Position numbers and translations under genes: made by a program. The notes beneath the pieces are model-generated. The model made no database searches, was not told the DNA's origin, and saw only the letters and a program-made list of their open reading frames with translations. A stretch of 64,000 nt of DNA from an uncultured Methanospirillum sp. (GTDB lineage Archaea > Halobacteriota > Methanomicrobia > Methanomicrobiales > Methanospirillaceae): positions 3,471,986 through 3,535,985 of the forward strand of contig NZ_OY764544.1 of assembly GCF_963668475.1 (NCBI RefSeq). Direction: 5' to 3'. This document shows positions 1 to 9,342 of the stretch, piece after piece. The stretch's first letter is position 1, and every line of letters begins with the position of its first letter.

Positions 1-720
1 TTGTAATCCCCTGCAACGTACGATTTCTAAAAAAGCGCTTTTATGATGGGGTTCTAGAAATAATTCTTGAAAAAACACTTCCAAACCTATCACAAAATCA
101 GCCGTAATGAGCCCTTTTCTACCTTGAAAATCGATTGCAAATTTTGTTTCAAAATTTGATTTCTGCCAACAATTCTATACAAATAATCATTCCATGTTCC
201 GCCGGGTGAGGGTAATTATCAGCAGTGCAGATAAGCGGAAGAGATACCACGTAGGTGATGATATCAGCTTTACCTGGGGAAAGTATCTCGATCTGAAAGG
301 AAATTTCCACAAAAACCATGCATCCGGATATTTGAACTTCTGTGTAGCTGACCCATTTATTGGGAATACCTGTGTTGAGTCTCTGGATCATCTGTACAAC
401 GAATATATTCGGATGTACTGGAAATTTCCCCCTGGTAACTAATGATCCATGCATGACACGAGCAGAAACACGTGAGGCAGATATCGGTCTATTAATCAAA
501 AATTAAATTTGATAAATCATTTGCCCGAATGCCTGTATGGTAGGATCAAATCTGATGAATGGGGATCAGGTCTGTCTTAAGGATATCTTGTCGCAAATTA
601 CACCTTTCAGGTTAGAATAGGGGAAAATGAGAGGATATTTACCCATTTCATCTTGCTTTCTGGAAGCACTGATCTTAGACATCTGTATATAATAAATGAA
701 GACTGGAAAAAAGGGGAACA
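1..720. other. Upstream region of the heat-shock operon, no convincing gene
   Basis: AT-rich stretch with no recognisable protein. The longest open frames are an 82-residue frame at 194-442 on the plus strand and a 116-residue frame at 149-499 on the minus strand. They overlap each other, lack a clear ribosome binding site and match no family I know. A 17-bp word at 138-154 recurs exactly at 5116-5132, on the far side of the chaperone genes. I regard the region as intergenic, possibly holding a decayed gene. Confidence 0.5.
686..693 (+). promoter_or_regulatory. Possible TATA box for grpE operon
   Basis: The AT-only octamer TATATAAT lies 28-35 bases before the grpE start. The expected initiation point, about 25 bases downstream, would fall on the ribosome binding site AAGGGG (711-716), so the leader would be very short. 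This makes the call tentative. No CIRCE-like inverted repeat was seen upstream. Confidence 0.3.
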
Positions 721-1233
721 ATGGCAGAAGATCTGGAGCAGATAACAAACGATCTCGAGAGGCATGTCAAACTTGCTGAAGACCGACTCAATCAGCTGAA
801 GTACCTTCAGGCAGATTTTGAGAACTATCGCAAGTGGTCTGAAAAAGAAAAGGCAGTAGTCATCGCCCTGGCGAATGAGAGCCTGATCAAAGATCTTCTG
901 GTGATACTGGACGATTTTGACCAGGCTATCCCCTCTCTTGAGAAGGAGGAGAATCGGGAAGGGCTCCTCATGATCAGGAAAAAAATGATGAAAATCCTGA
1001 GCGAGTATGGACTTGAACCAATTGAGTGCGAAGGTAAAAAATTTGACCCACATTTTCACGAGGTAATTAGCAAGGAGAGATGTCAGCAGGAATCAGATAC
1101 GATTCTTAAAGATTTCAGCACCGGATACCAGTTGAAATCGAAGGTCATCAGGCCATCAAAAGTTAGGATTGCAGAGCATTTTGCAGAAAATGAAGGTGAA
1201 AATAATGGCAAAAGAGAAGATTATCGGAATTGA
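721..1233 (+). CDS. grpE: GrpE nucleotide exchange factor
   Basis: 170 residues. GrpE is the dimeric cytoplasmic nucleotide exchange factor that releases ADP from DnaK. The sequence shows the family layout: an N-terminal helical segment with the [11 protein letters not shown] pattern (about residues 36-46), the [12 protein letters not shown] helix (about 59-70) and the C-terminal beta domain with the conserved FDPHFHEVI stretch (about 113-121). The ATG is preceded by AAGGGG at 711-716. The frame runs 29 bases into dnaK, which points to translational coupling. It is first gene of a grpE-dnaK-dnaJ-hsp20 run. The N-terminal tail is short compared with bacterial GrpE (about 190-200 residues). Confidence 0.95.
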   Translation: MAEDLEQITNDLERHVKLAEDRLNQLKYLQADFENYRKWSEKEKAVVIALANESLIKDLLVILDDFDQAIPSLEKEENREGLLMIRKKMMKILSEYGLEPIECEGKKFDPHFHEVISKERCQQESDTILKDFSTGYQLKSKVIRPSKVRIAEHFAENEGENNGKREDYRN

Positions 1234-3091
1234 CTTGGGAACATCCAACAGTGAAGCGGCGGTCATACTTGGTGGAAAACCAACTATCATTCCTTCAGCT
1301 GAAGGAGCCACGGTAGCTGGGAAGATGTTTCCCTCCTATATCGCCTTTACTGCTGAAGGACATCTTCTTGTTGGAGAACCTGCCCGGAGGCAGGCAGTGA
1401 GTAATCCCGAAGATACGGTGACTGGTGCAAAGCGAAAGATGGGCACCGATTATATCTATAAAATATCAGGAAAGGAATACACACCTCAACAGATCTCTGC
1501 ATTTCTTCTGCAAAAGATAAAACGGGATGCAGAAGCGTTTCTCGGAGAACCAATAACCAAGGCTGTAATCACTGTCCCTGCATATTTCAATGACAACCAG
1601 CGAACCGCAACGAAAGATGCAGGAAAGATAGCAGGACTTGATGTGGTCAGACTGGTGAATGAGCCTACTGCTGCTTCAATGGCATATGGTCTTGATCGGA
1701 GCGGAGAATACAAAATCCTCGTATTTGATCTTGGGGGTGGTACGCTTGATGTCACAATCATGGAGTTTGGAGGAGGAACGTTCACGGTTCTGGCAACCTC
1801 CGGGGATACTCAACTTGGGGGCACTGACATGGACAATGCAGTCTATGAATGGATCGCAGCCGAGTTTCAAAAACTTGAGGGAATTGACATCCGAAATGAT
1901 AAGATGGCGATAACCCGGGTAAAAGAAGCAGCAGAAAAGGCAAAGATTGAGTTATCAAATGTCATCGAGACTGAGATCAATCTGCCCTACGTTTCAGCTA
2001 CCCAGGCAGGGCCCAAACACCTGTCGATGAAACTGAGCAGGTCTAAACTTGAACAACTGGTTGAACCGATCATCAAACGCTGCATTCATCCTTTTGAACA
2101 GGCACTCACCGATGCCAGCCTGACCAAGGACGACATTCAGAAAGTAATCCTTGTTGGTGGACCCACCCGGATGCCGGTTGTTCAGAAATTTATCGAGGAT
2201 CATATCGGTAAAAAAGTAGAGCGGGGAATTGACCCGATGGAGTGTGTGGCCATCGGAGCAGCTATCCAGGGTGCAATATTAGGTGGTGAGATCACCGATA
2301 TGGTGCTTCTCGATGTGACTCCGCTTACCCTTGGTATCGAGACGATGGGAGGAGTGAGAACCGGACTGATTGAGAGAAACACCACGATCCCTACGAAAAA
2401 AAGTGAAATTTTTTCAACTGCAGCTGATTACCAGACTTCGGTCACTGTTCATGTTCTCCAGGGAGAACGTCCCATGGCAAGCGACAATGTCAGTTTGGGC
2501 CAGTTTAATCTGGTAGGTATTCCCCCGGCTCCCCGTGGGGTACCCCAGATTGAAGTGACTTTTGATATCGATGCATCAGGAATCCTGAATGTGTCAGCAA
2601 AAGACCTCGGGACCGGAAAAGAACAGAAGATGACCATCACAGCTTCAACAAAGCTTCCTGATACTGATGTGAAGAAGATGGTCAATGAAGCAAAGCAGTT
2701 TGAGGAAGATGATAGGAAACGTAAAGAAGACGTCGAGGTCCGCAACTCTGCAGATTCGTTACTATATACAGCAGAAAAAACAAAGTCAGAACTAGCTGAC
2801 AAACTGGATCCCGAGCATGTTGAAACCATAAATGCTGCAATTGTGGCCGTAAAAGCAGCATTAGAAGGTAAAGATACCTCTCGGATCAGGGTAGAGACTG
2901 AAAAACTCCAGAAAGTTCTGGGTGAAGCTGGATCTGCAGTGTATCAGAAAACCGCTCAAAAGTATGCCGAGCAGCAGGGAGGAGCGAAGTGTTCAACTCC
3001 AGGATGCGACGAACCATCTGGCCAGGAAACCGGTGCATCAGGGGGAGAGAAGGTTGTTGATGCAGATTTCAAGGTTAAGGATGAGGAATAA
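1205..3091 (+). CDS. dnaK: Chaperone protein DnaK (Hsp70)
   Basis: 628 residues. ATP-dependent Hsp70 that binds exposed hydrophobic peptides in the cytosol with DnaJ and GrpE. Visible motifs are the N-terminal phosphate loop [14 protein letters not shown], the [17 protein letters not shown] signature, [16 protein letters not shown], and the third signature [13 protein letters not shown]. The substrate-binding domain follows from about residue 380, with [12 protein letters not shown], and a helical lid ends in an acidic tail. An in-frame ATG exists at 1169, but the ATG at 1205 has GGTGA at 1194-1198 and yields the canonical [13 protein letters not shown] start. The tail contains two cysteines ([11 protein letters not shown]), which is unusual but not diagnostic. 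Archaeal Hsp70 is generally considered to have come from bacteria. Confidence 0.96.
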   Translation: MAKEKIIGIDLGTSNSEAAVILGGKPTIIPSAEGATVAGKMFPSYIAFTAEGHLLVGEPARRQAVSNPEDTVTGAKRKMGTDYIYKISGKEYTPQQISAFLLQKIKRDAEAFLGEPITKAVITVPAYFNDNQRTATKDAGKIAGLDVVRLVNEPTAASMAYGLDRSGEYKILVFDLGGGTLDVTIMEFGGGTFTVLATSGDTQLGGTDMDNAVYEWIAAEFQKLEGIDIRNDKMAITRVKEAAEKAKIELSNVIETEINLPYVSATQAGPKHLSMKLSRSKLEQLVEPIIKRCIHPFEQALTDASLTKDDIQKVILVGGPTRMPVVQKFIEDHIGKKVERGIDPMECVAIGAAIQGAILGGEITDMVLLDVTPLTLGIETMGGVRTGLIERNTTIPTKKSEIFSTAADYQTSVTVHVLQGERPMASDNVSLGQFNLVGIPPAPRGVPQIEVTFDIDASGILNVSAKDLGTGKEQKMTITASTKLPDTDVKKMVNEAKQFEEDDRKRKEDVEVRNSADSLLYTAEKTKSELADKLDPEHVETINAAIVAVKAALEGKDTSRIRVETEKLQKVLGEAGSAVYQKTAQKYAEQQGGAKCSTPGCDEPSGQETGASGGEKVVDADFKVKDEE

Positions 3092-3108
3092 GACATTTCG
3101 TTTACATT

Positions 3109-4170
3109 ATGGCAAAGAAGGATTTCTATGAGATCCTGGGCGTAAAAAAAGATGCGTCACAGGACGATCTGAAGAAAGCATTCCGGCATCTTGCCAGAAA
3201 ATATCATCCTGATCTCAATCAGGGGAGTAGCGAAGCCGAAGAAAAATTCAAAGAAGTTAATGAAGCGTATCAGGTCCTGAGCGACCCTCAGAAGAAAGCC
3301 CAGTATGATCAGGTAGGGCACGCAGACTTCAAACCTGGTGAGTATACACAGGCTAAAACTCCCAGTTATGACGATTTATTCAGGGATTTCGGGTTGGGAG
3401 ACATATTTGATGCTGTCTCTTCCGGTACCGCCAGAACCCGCAGCCGGGCAGGTGCTGATCTCAGGTATGATATAGAAATCTCTCTTACTGACGCTTTTTA
3501 TGGAACAAAAAATACCGTAGCAGTTCCTCACCAGATCGTCTGCACAGTCTGTCAGGGGACCGGAGCAGAACCAGGTTTTTCCAGGACCTGTACATCCTGT
3601 CACGGGACCGGAGAAATTCGGACAGTGCAGAAGAGAGGCCATCAGCAGGTGATGAATATTGCGCAGTGCCCGGTATGTAATGGGGTCGGCACCATCATTG
3701 AGAAACCCTGTAAATCCTGCCAGGGAAGAGGGGTACTTCAAAAAACCAGGAAACTTGAGGTTTCTATTCCCCGTGGTGTAAAGGACAAGCAATTTTTGCG
3801 GATTGCCGGTGAGGGAGAACCAGGAGAGAACCAGGGACCACCGGGAGATCTGTATGCGGTTGTCCATGTAAAGCCTGACTCCTTATTTGAGAGGCAGGGG
3901 ACAGATCTGCATAGTAAAGCAACAATCGGAGTGAAAACGGCTATACTTGGAGGAGAGATCTCCGTGCGTACGATTACCGGTATGGCATCCCTGAAAATTC
4001 CCCGGGGAACCCAGAGCCACACCCTCTTTCGACTCAAGGGGCAGGGGATGCCATACCTAAACAGTACCAAACGAGGTGATCTTCTGATAAAAATTTTGGT
4101 TACGATCCCGCAAAATCTGACCCCCAGACAGGAAAGTCTTATACTGGAAGCCTTTGCAGGAGAAAAATAG
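3109..4170 (+). CDS. dnaJ: Chaperone protein DnaJ (Hsp40, type I)
   Basis: 353 residues. Co-chaperone that delivers unfolded proteins to DnaK and stimulates its ATPase. The J domain occupies residues 1-70 with HPD at 33-35. A short linker, poorer in Gly/Phe than usual, contains the [10 protein letters not shown] stretch. Four zinc-binding repeats follow: [24 protein letters not shown] and CKSCQGRG. The C-terminal substrate-binding domain has [20 protein letters not shown]. The length is a little below the usual 370-380 residues because of the reduced G/F linker. It starts 17 bases after dnaK and is followed 13 bases later by the Hsp20-like gene. Confidence 0.95.
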   Translation: MAKKDFYEILGVKKDASQDDLKKAFRHLARKYHPDLNQGSSEAEEKFKEVNEAYQVLSDPQKKAQYDQVGHADFKPGEYTQAKTPSYDDLFRDFGLGDIFDAVSSGTARTRSRAGADLRYDIEISLTDAFYGTKNTVAVPHQIVCTVCQGTGAEPGFSRTCTSCHGTGEIRTVQKRGHQQVMNIAQCPVCNGVGTIIEKPCKSCQGRGVLQKTRKLEVSIPRGVKDKQFLRIAGEGEPGENQGPPGDLYAVVHVKPDSLFERQGTDLHSKATIGVKTAILGGEISVRTITGMASLKIPRGTQSHTLFRLKGQGMPYLNSTKRGDLLIKILVTIPQNLTPRQESLILEAFAGEK

Positions 4171-4183
4171 GGGGGTGAACAAG

Positions 4184-4648
4184 ATGGAACGATTGTATTT
4201 CCAGCACGTTTATGAAGAACTTGAGGTGATGAGAAACTACATGGATTCGCTCTTTCAGCAGATCCAGGAGAGCAACCCGATTCCCTTACTTCCTTCTTCA
4301 AGTGAACCATCCAGAAAATTACTCCCAGGTGTGCAGGATAATCTCCAGATTCAGATTGTAGAATATAAAGATGAGATTGTGGTTAGTGCTGAAATGATTC
4401 CCGGTGACCTCAAACGAGACATCACGATAAACCTGATTCATCCAATGGCCTTACAAATCTCCTGTGTACGAAGAGAGTGGAAAAAAGAGGATAAAATTGA
4501 ATATACCATGTGCGAACACAGTTTTGGGTATATATCACAGATTATTCCCCTTCCTTCGCCAGTCACCAGCGAAGGCACATATGCCTCATTGAAGAATGGC
4601 ATTCTGAAAGTACACCTCAAAAAATGCAATGAAAATCCGGAACGGTAG
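4184..4648 (+). CDS. Hsp20/alpha-crystallin-like small heat shock protein
   Basis: 154 residues from the ATG at 4184, which has the strong binding site GGGGGTGA at 4171-4178; an upstream in-frame GTG/ATG-type start at 4154 would overlap dnaJ. The middle to C-terminal half resembles an alpha-crystallin domain: EIVVSAEMIPGDLKRDITINL (strands 3-5), then FGYISQIIPLPSPV and ASLKNGILKVHLKK, the typical NGIL.V.L.K ending. The N-terminal 45 residues are a divergent helix-rich arm. It sits directly after dnaJ, so it probably acts as an ATP-independent holdase in the same heat-shock operon. Similarity is moderate and judged by eye. Confidence 0.75.
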   Translation: MERLYFQHVYEELEVMRNYMDSLFQQIQESNPIPLLPSSSEPSRKLLPGVQDNLQIQIVEYKDEIVVSAEMIPGDLKRDITINLIHPMALQISCVRREWKKEDKIEYTMCEHSFGYISQIIPLPSPVTSEGTYASLKNGILKVHLKKCNENPER

Positions 4649-4760
4649 TATCAGAAAACACATATTGGTTCTTAAATGTCTTAATTATTCCAGGAACTGA
4701 TATGGATATGGATCATTTAGAACAACTAATTATCTTTCAAATATCGAAAAAATATGGCCT

Positions 4761-5042
4761 TTATTCTGTTCCTTTTTTTGTCATCTTTTTAGAGGGTTTA
4801 ATTGGACTTGGAGGGTTTGTATGTTCAGGAAGATCATCTCCATGGAGATGTGAATGAGCATCATGCCTGGGAGGGAGGACTGTTTTGCCCTGTGGATGGT
4901 GAGGGGCATGGGGAAGCGGATGATCCATAGGGTGATGGCGATCTCCTTCATCATGTCGTTCCTTGTCCTGGCTCTCTAATGAGTCTGTGAGATGCGGGGC
5001 ATCTGGTGGAAATGTTTTGTGTTTCTGCTCTGGTGTCATCAT
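4761..5042 (-). CDS. His/Pro-rich small protein, unknown function
   Basis: 93 residues (or 92 from the second ATG at 5039, which has better spacing to AAGGAG at 5045-5050). The protein has about 14 histidines and 16 prolines, arranged in clusters such as RHHPMDHPLPHAPHHP, plus many acidic and lysine residues. It has no signal peptide and no membrane segment, so it is probably disordered and cytoplasmic. Histidine clusters of this kind bind Ni, Zn or Co in other proteins, but I recognise no specific family. It converges on the end of the heat-shock operon. Confidence 0.65.
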   Translation of the reverse strand: MMTPEQKHKTFPPDAPHLTDSLESQDKERHDEGDRHHPMDHPLPHAPHHPQGKTVLPPRHDAHSHLHGDDLPEHTNPPSPIKPSKKMTKKGTE

Positions 5043-5223
5043 AACTCCTTTCTCTCCCTGGGGATGAGATACAAATTGAATAGCCTGCTTTCAGGGAATA
5101 AGTATCTGATTATTTCAAATTTTGTTTCAAAAAATGAGATTCAGGATACAAGTTATGAGTGAGTACTGAGTAACGTCAAAGTCAGAACGATATGCCATTC
5201 AAGCGATTATCACCCTGTGCCTC

Positions 5224-5255
5224 AAAATCATAATCACATACTTGATTATGATTTT
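5224..5255. repeat. Perfect 13-bp inverted repeat (hairpin)
   Basis: Arms 5224-5236 (AAAATCATAATCA) and 5243-5255 are exact reverse complements around the 6-base loop CATACT. It lies in a 370-base gap between the divergent His-rich protein gene and the 70-residue gene at 5413. It could be a bidirectional regulatory site or an RNA hairpin. The rest of the 5043-5412 gap shows nothing else except the repeated 17-mer at 5116-5132. Confidence 0.6.
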
Positions 5256-5412
5256 TCATGTGGTTTGCTTGACCGGAAAGTCACTCTCATGGTGATGGAG
5301 GATGTTTAGAAGACACCCGATCCGTTGTATGAATTATCTGTATGGTGGCCGTTGGTTATATCGTTAGCATGTGAACACATTTGCACTGATACCTGATGGA
5401 GGATGATTTGGT

Positions 5413-5625
5413 ATGCCTTATACCTGGAAAACTACGGTTGATGTTGATGAAACGATTGTTGTACTCATGAATGTTCTTGATAAGAATACTGAACTGCCAA
5501 ACTGGCTTGTTTGCACAATAAATGGATCTATCTCTGATTCTAAGCCGGAAATCGTCAAGTATTTCTTCGAAGAAGTAAAGCAGCACATTCCTGCAGCCAT
5601 GAAATATTTTGAGACCACGATGTAG
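5413..5625 (+). CDS. Small conserved-looking protein, unknown function
   Basis: 70 residues, MPYTWKTTVDVDETIVVLMN at the start. It is a soluble, mildly acidic alpha/beta-like protein without signal peptide or cysteine motif. The ATG is preceded by GGAGG at 5398-5402, about 10 bases upstream, which together with the compact composition supports translation. Opposite-strand open frames in the same interval lack such a site. A hairpin 20 bases after the stop (5645-5676) may end the transcript. No family recognised. Confidence 0.6.
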   Translation: MPYTWKTTVDVDETIVVLMNVLDKNTELPNWLVCTINGSISDSKPEIVKYFFEEVKQHIPAAMKYFETTM

Positions 5626-5644
5626 GAGGATGTGTGGTATTGAG

Positions 5645-5676
5645 TCCCTTCCCTATTGAAACTACGTAGGAAGGGA
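5645..5676 (+). terminator. Hairpin after the 70-residue gene
   Basis: 8-bp arms TCCCTTCC (5645-5652) and GGAAGGGA (5669-5676) enclose a 16-base loop, followed by a T-rich stretch ATCTTTTCTTC. The position, 20 bases after the stop at 5625, suggests a transcript end. Confidence 0.4.
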
Positions 5677-6299
5677 TCGGGAGTATCTTTTCTTCAAAAC
5701 AAATATGAAGTGAGGGGATCTGAACCCGATAATAAATGATGGATGATACTCGTTAATTTCCACTCATTATTGGAAGAATTGTTTCCCCGATTATGAATCA
5801 ACACTTTTCTTAATACATACCAATTCTTTTCATCCCACCAGTTTTTTGATACATATTTCCACGGTTTGTTTCAATAATTGTATCATAAACGAATCTATTT
5901 ACCTTCCTTTTCCCCTCTGGAAATCTCTGGAGAGAAATGATGGGATCAAGACAGATACAGCATTACCAAAGTTCGTGCGGAGTTGTTGCCTTACATAGAG
6001 GAATTGAATGCAACGGGTTTGCAGGGAATCGGTTGGATCAGTCTTTGAAAGAGGCAGTAATCTATGGAAGTGCCATTTATTTCACTCGAAACCATCCCTG
6101 TTGTCCACATCCAACTGTTCAGGGAGAACCGATCTATAATGACAGGCATTGAATCTCTATGGTAGTAATCCTTATAATGAATAAATATACGATTACGCTG
6201 CAATTAGAGCAGATTATGAGTCGGGTCTTTGTCAGGAATAATACTCGAGTTTACCGTTCAATGGATTTTATCATCAATTCGAATCTCGGTTGTTTTTTT
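5677..6299. other. Gene-poor stretch, possible upstream part of a decayed gene
   Basis: No intact gene. In the plus strand frame beginning near 5944 there are coding-like pieces separated by stops, for example KVRAELLPYIEELNATGLQG (5968-6027) and LETIPVVHIQLFREN (6082-6126). The first vaguely resembles the nucleotide-binding domain of P-type ATPases, which would fit the ATPase remnant that follows, but I cannot confirm that. Confidence 0.3.
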
Positions 6300-6950
6300 A
6301 AGCAGGGCAGAAAATAGAGTGTCGATTTCTTCAATCCAGGTTTATGGGCCCCGGATTCGGGATGTTCTCATAACTTTTCGCAGCCATTTTCATTTATTAG
6401 CAATTCTTCCGATGCTCCCGATTCAGATACTACTTAATAATCTCCTCTATGATATTTCTGAGTCTGCAATCCCAACTGATAATGTAGACCGGTCTTATAT
6501 CGCCTCTCCGAAAAAATGGGATATTGAGTTTATCAAAAAGTTTATTTTTGTTTTTAGTCCGATTACTCTCTGTTTGATATTCTCATGTTTTGCATCCTTC
6601 TCTTTATCTTTAACGCTGGTCCTTCCCTTTTTCAGACTGCCTTGTTTATCGAGTCGATATGCAGCCAGACCCAGATTATTTTTGTGATACGAACGAGAAT
6701 GGTTCCATTTTATAAGAGTAAGCCGAGTATGCCCCTCATAATAAGCACATTGCTTATCGTGGCTGTTTCGTGTATATTGCCATTCACCGTCATTGGTAGC
6801 ATCTTTGGTTTCGTGTAGCCTCCGGTTTCGTTCTTTGTAGTACTTGTAGGGCTGGTGATTGGATATCTGGTCCTTGTGGAGGTAATAAAGAAGAGATTTT
6901 ACATCAAATATTCGCTCTTTATTGAGAGAAAGAGAGTTATTCTTGATTAA
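6300..6950 (+). pseudogene. Remnant of MgtA-type P-type ATPase (C-terminal membrane part)
   Basis: The plus strand carries the C-terminal transmembrane domain of a magnesium-importing P-type ATPase in broken frames. One frame gives LPMLPIQILLNNLLYD, AIPTDNVDRSYIASPKKWD and FIKKFIFVFSPI (about 6411-6575). After a frameshift near 6585 another gives SLFQTALFIESICSQTQIIF and VIRTRMVPF (about 6618-6710). That frame meets a TAG at 6816-6818 and continues coding-like to TAA at 6948-6950. Further upstream, near 6305-6400, traces such as GPGFGMFS appear in a third frame, with more stops. The N-terminal and catalytic domains (DKTGT region) are absent. The TMEM order matches the family C-terminus (known family knowledge, identified by eye). 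Confidence 0.85.
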
Positions 6951-7216
6951 TGGACTGAACATTGGAGTCGTGAACGTTAGGAATTCTATCCATGTTCCTG
7001 ATTTACACTCAAACTCCTTAAATTTTTAAAAGGTATGGTGTCAAGGCATCTTATTGAAGTGGGATATGATTAGGTTCTTAAAATGGGTCATCTACATGAT
7101 TGCACACACTGACTCCGTATCCACTCAAACTGTTGAGAAACTATAATACAATTATCATAGTTATTTTTCACCCCCCAAAAAAATTGATGAGATTATTTAG
7201 TTAATCCTGGTTTATA
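6951..7216. other. Intergenic region with no recognised feature
   Basis: AT-rich spacer between the ATPase remnant and the stop of the minus-strand metallo-beta-lactamase-fold gene. No open frame with a ribosome binding site and no clear hairpin was seen. Confidence 0.5.
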
Positions 7217-8146
7217 TCAGAACAGGTAAGTACTCCCCACTGTATTCAGAAGACATCTATCCGGCATTTCTGTCATGAATCGGTTTATGACACTCCACCC
7301 AGTACAGTGCATTGGGATAATTACTTCTGGTTTTATCTGTTTCATCTCATCAATTGTCGGTTGAATCACATGTTCAAAGAGTGGTCCGGTCAGATGGAAT
7401 CCACCAAGAACCGCATGGATCTTGTCAATACCGGTAATCTGACTTGCATGATATATTGTATTAATAATACCAGTATGGGCACACCCGCTAATAATCACAA
7501 GTCCTTTCTCTTTCACATGAATCACCAGCGATTGTTCATCTTTGAATGAATCAAGGTTCCATGTTCCGTTTCGCAGGATCTCTGCTCCGGGAAATCCCTT
7601 TTCAAATGATGTCATCTGATTGATCTCTCCTGTCAGAAGGATTTGGCCTTCTCCAATTATTTTTGGAGCAGAGTTCTTCTCCACAATTGCACTCCGTGAT
7701 TCCAGTTCTGTTTCATCTAACTTGAAAAGGTGTACAGGACCTGTGTGATTGTTCAGCCGTTTCTCTAGAAAAGCATCTGGGTGCACCATGACTTGTATTT
7801 TTTTTGGTATCGATGTAAGGATCTGGAGAAGCCCAAGAAAATGGTCCGGATGGCCGTGGCTTATTATGATAGAATTGAGTGAAGAGAGGTCGATTCCAAG
7901 AAGTTTTGCATTATGATTGATACAGGCTGGATTAACACCAGCATCAAGAAGAATGGACTGTGATATTCCATCTCTCTTCACCTTTAGAATACAGGAGAAC
8001 CCGTGTTCGGCAAGAAGTGCTTTTGGCGGGAGAACCTTTGGCCTTCGGCAAAAAACAGTATCCTGCGTGAGAAACATGTCTGTGTAATTATCTGCAAGTA
8101 CTGTTACCTCCAGGTGGTCAACGGAAAGAAGTTTTATCAGATTCAT
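7217..8146 (-). CDS. Metallo-beta-lactamase-fold hydrolase (COG1237 type)
   Basis: 309 residues from the ATG at 8146 (a TTG three codons upstream is possible). The dinuclear metal motif HxHxDH is present as SHGHPDHFLG near residue 97, followed by distal ligands in GCAHTGIIN, GGFHLTG and MHCTGW. This layout fits the archaeal COG1237 group, annotated as dihydropterin-related ribofuranosylaminobenzene phosphate synthases or simply MBL hydrolases; the actual substrate is not established. It is the last gene of an OsmC-DUF2284-MBL run on the minus strand facing a TetR gene, so the three probably respond to the same signal. Confidence 0.85.
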   Translation of the reverse strand: MNLIKLLSVDHLEVTVLADNYTDMFLTQDTVFCRRPKVLPPKALLAEHGFSCILKVKRDGISQSILLDAGVNPACINHNAKLLGIDLSSLNSIIISHGHPDHFLGLLQILTSIPKKIQVMVHPDAFLEKRLNNHTGPVHLFKLDETELESRSAIVEKNSAPKIIGEGQILLTGEINQMTSFEKGFPGAEILRNGTWNLDSFKDEQSLVIHVKEKGLVIISGCAHTGIINTIYHASQITGIDKIHAVLGGFHLTGPLFEHVIQPTIDEMKQIKPEVIIPMHCTGWSVINRFMTEMPDRCLLNTVGSTYLF

Positions 8147-8163
8147 GATTATCAAAATTGGTG

Positions 8164-8802
8164 TTAATCGATCAGGAGAAGTGCCATGGGTGATGGATGT
8201 CCAATTACAGGAAAACTAATTGGCAATCCTGCACGTTCTGCAGTTTTGATCATGTTGATTCCGACTGCATGTTCAGGAATCCGTGCTCTGGTTGGATGCA
8301 GACATGTTCCCCCTTTGGTATTACAGGATTCACATAACCTGCATGACCCATTTACAAACGCAAGGGCAAAAGTGTATCCAGCATTGAAGGCTTTTTTTTC
8401 AAGTTCGAGCATCGTGTTCAGGCGTTCGGTGTTGCCTTCAACATACTGGGCCATGAATGCCGTAGCTCTTTCTTTTTTATCTGGATCACCCATTTTATCA
8501 AGCATAAATTGGGTCAATGAACAGATAATATCCGGTTCTGCAACTGCAGGTGAGGTGAACTTCACCAGCATGGCATACTGGTATTCTGAGAGAATTATTC
8601 TGAATTCATCGGGTGTCGGGGCGTGAGGGGGGCATGTCAGTCTGGTTCCGTATGTTGTACATCCGGTCCTGCATTTTAGAGGAACCCTGTTCTCGACGAT
8701 CACGTCAGAACTTGTGATCACCTGCGCATCTGTTGCTCCAAGGTTCAAAGCTGCTTTTTTAAGAAAGTCAAATTGTGGTGTTTCTAGTTCAATTGGATTC
8801 AT
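8164..8802 (-). CDS. DUF2284 cysteine-rich metal-binding protein
   Basis: 212 residues. The protein shows the DUF2284 pattern: CRTGCTTYGTRLTCPPHAPTP in the first third, with closely spaced cysteines followed by PPH, and NGSCRLCESCNTKGGTCLHP in the last third. These clusters probably bind metal, possibly an iron-sulfur cluster, in the cytoplasm. No signal peptide is present. The ATG has AAAGGT about 8 bases upstream. It lies 17 bases before the MBL gene and 60 bases after the OsmC gene on the same strand, indicating an operon. Biochemical function of the family is unknown. Confidence 0.85.
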   Translation of the reverse strand: MNPIELETPQFDFLKKAALNLGATDAQVITSSDVIVENRVPLKCRTGCTTYGTRLTCPPHAPTPDEFRIILSEYQYAMLVKFTSPAVAEPDIICSLTQFMLDKMGDPDKKERATAFMAQYVEGNTERLNTMLELEKKAFNAGYTFALAFVNGSCRLCESCNTKGGTCLHPTRARIPEHAVGINMIKTAERAGLPISFPVIGHPSPMALLLID

Positions 8803-8862
8803 ATTTTTTTACCTTTGTTTTGTTCAAGTCAGGTTTTCTGGCATAATCGAGATATTCTGAAT

Positions 8863-9330
8863 CTACGTTTTTATCGGAGCATCAGGCATTGACACATGTC
8901 CTGGTTGCTTCATTGTGAGTTTCCAGGTTACCCTGGCGATCTTGCTGACCATGACGTTCACCGGACAAGAGAGTGTCATGGTCTCCTGGATTGCTTTGCT
9001 CACCACCGCTTCCTCCAGGTGTCCGGCTACGATAATGATCAAATGAATATTCTCCAGTATCTCAGGTGGAGACGGGCTTCTGGTGCATTTCATCTCTATT
9101 TCGATAGAGTCTGGCTCACTACCTGATTTTGTTAGGTGCATGTGAGTCTTTATGGCAATGCAAGTACCAATCGATGCGACAAAATACTCCATTGGATTTG
9201 GATACTCATCTTTTCCTCCGAAAATACCCGAGGGCTCTGCGGTGATCTTTTTTCCTGTACCGGTTTTGGCAACATATCGCAGAGGTTCTACCTGTACAAC
9301 ATTCATCATCATTAATGAATTATTCATCAT
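8863..9330 (-). CDS. OsmC-family protein (peroxide-reductase-like)
   Basis: 155 residues. OsmC/Ohr proteins are small dimers that often reduce organic peroxides with two cysteines. Two family cysteines are present, in ASIGTCIAIKTHMHL and in TLSCPVNVMVSK, and the NPMEYFVASIG helix precedes the first. The start region has several ATG codons (9330, 9327, 9312-9306) and no strong ribosome binding site, so the exact start is open. It is promoter-proximal gene of the run with DUF2284 and MBL genes, facing the TetR gene across a 200-base gap that contains two inverted repeats. Confidence 0.85.
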   Translation of the reverse strand: MMNNSLMMMNVVQVEPLRYVAKTGTGKKITAEPSGIFGGKDEYPNPMEYFVASIGTCIAIKTHMHLTKSGSEPDSIEIEMKCTRSPSPPEILENIHLIIIVAGHLEEAVVSKAIQETMTLSCPVNVMVSKIARVTWKLTMKQPGHVSMPDAPIKT

Positions 9331-9342
9331 TTAATCCAATAT

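Noticed and set aside
194..442. An 82-residue plus-strand gene upstream of grpE
   Set aside because: No ribosome binding site, no family match, and a longer opposite-strand frame covers the same DNA, so neither is convincing.
3738..4310. A 190-residue minus-strand gene opposite dnaJ
   Set aside because: Long antisense frame with no coding features; dnaJ is certain on the other strand.
6816..6818. TAG inside the MgtA remnant as a pyrrolysine codon
   Set aside because: The gene also carries frameshifts and lacks its catalytic part, so it is a decayed gene; no pyl genes are visible in the window.
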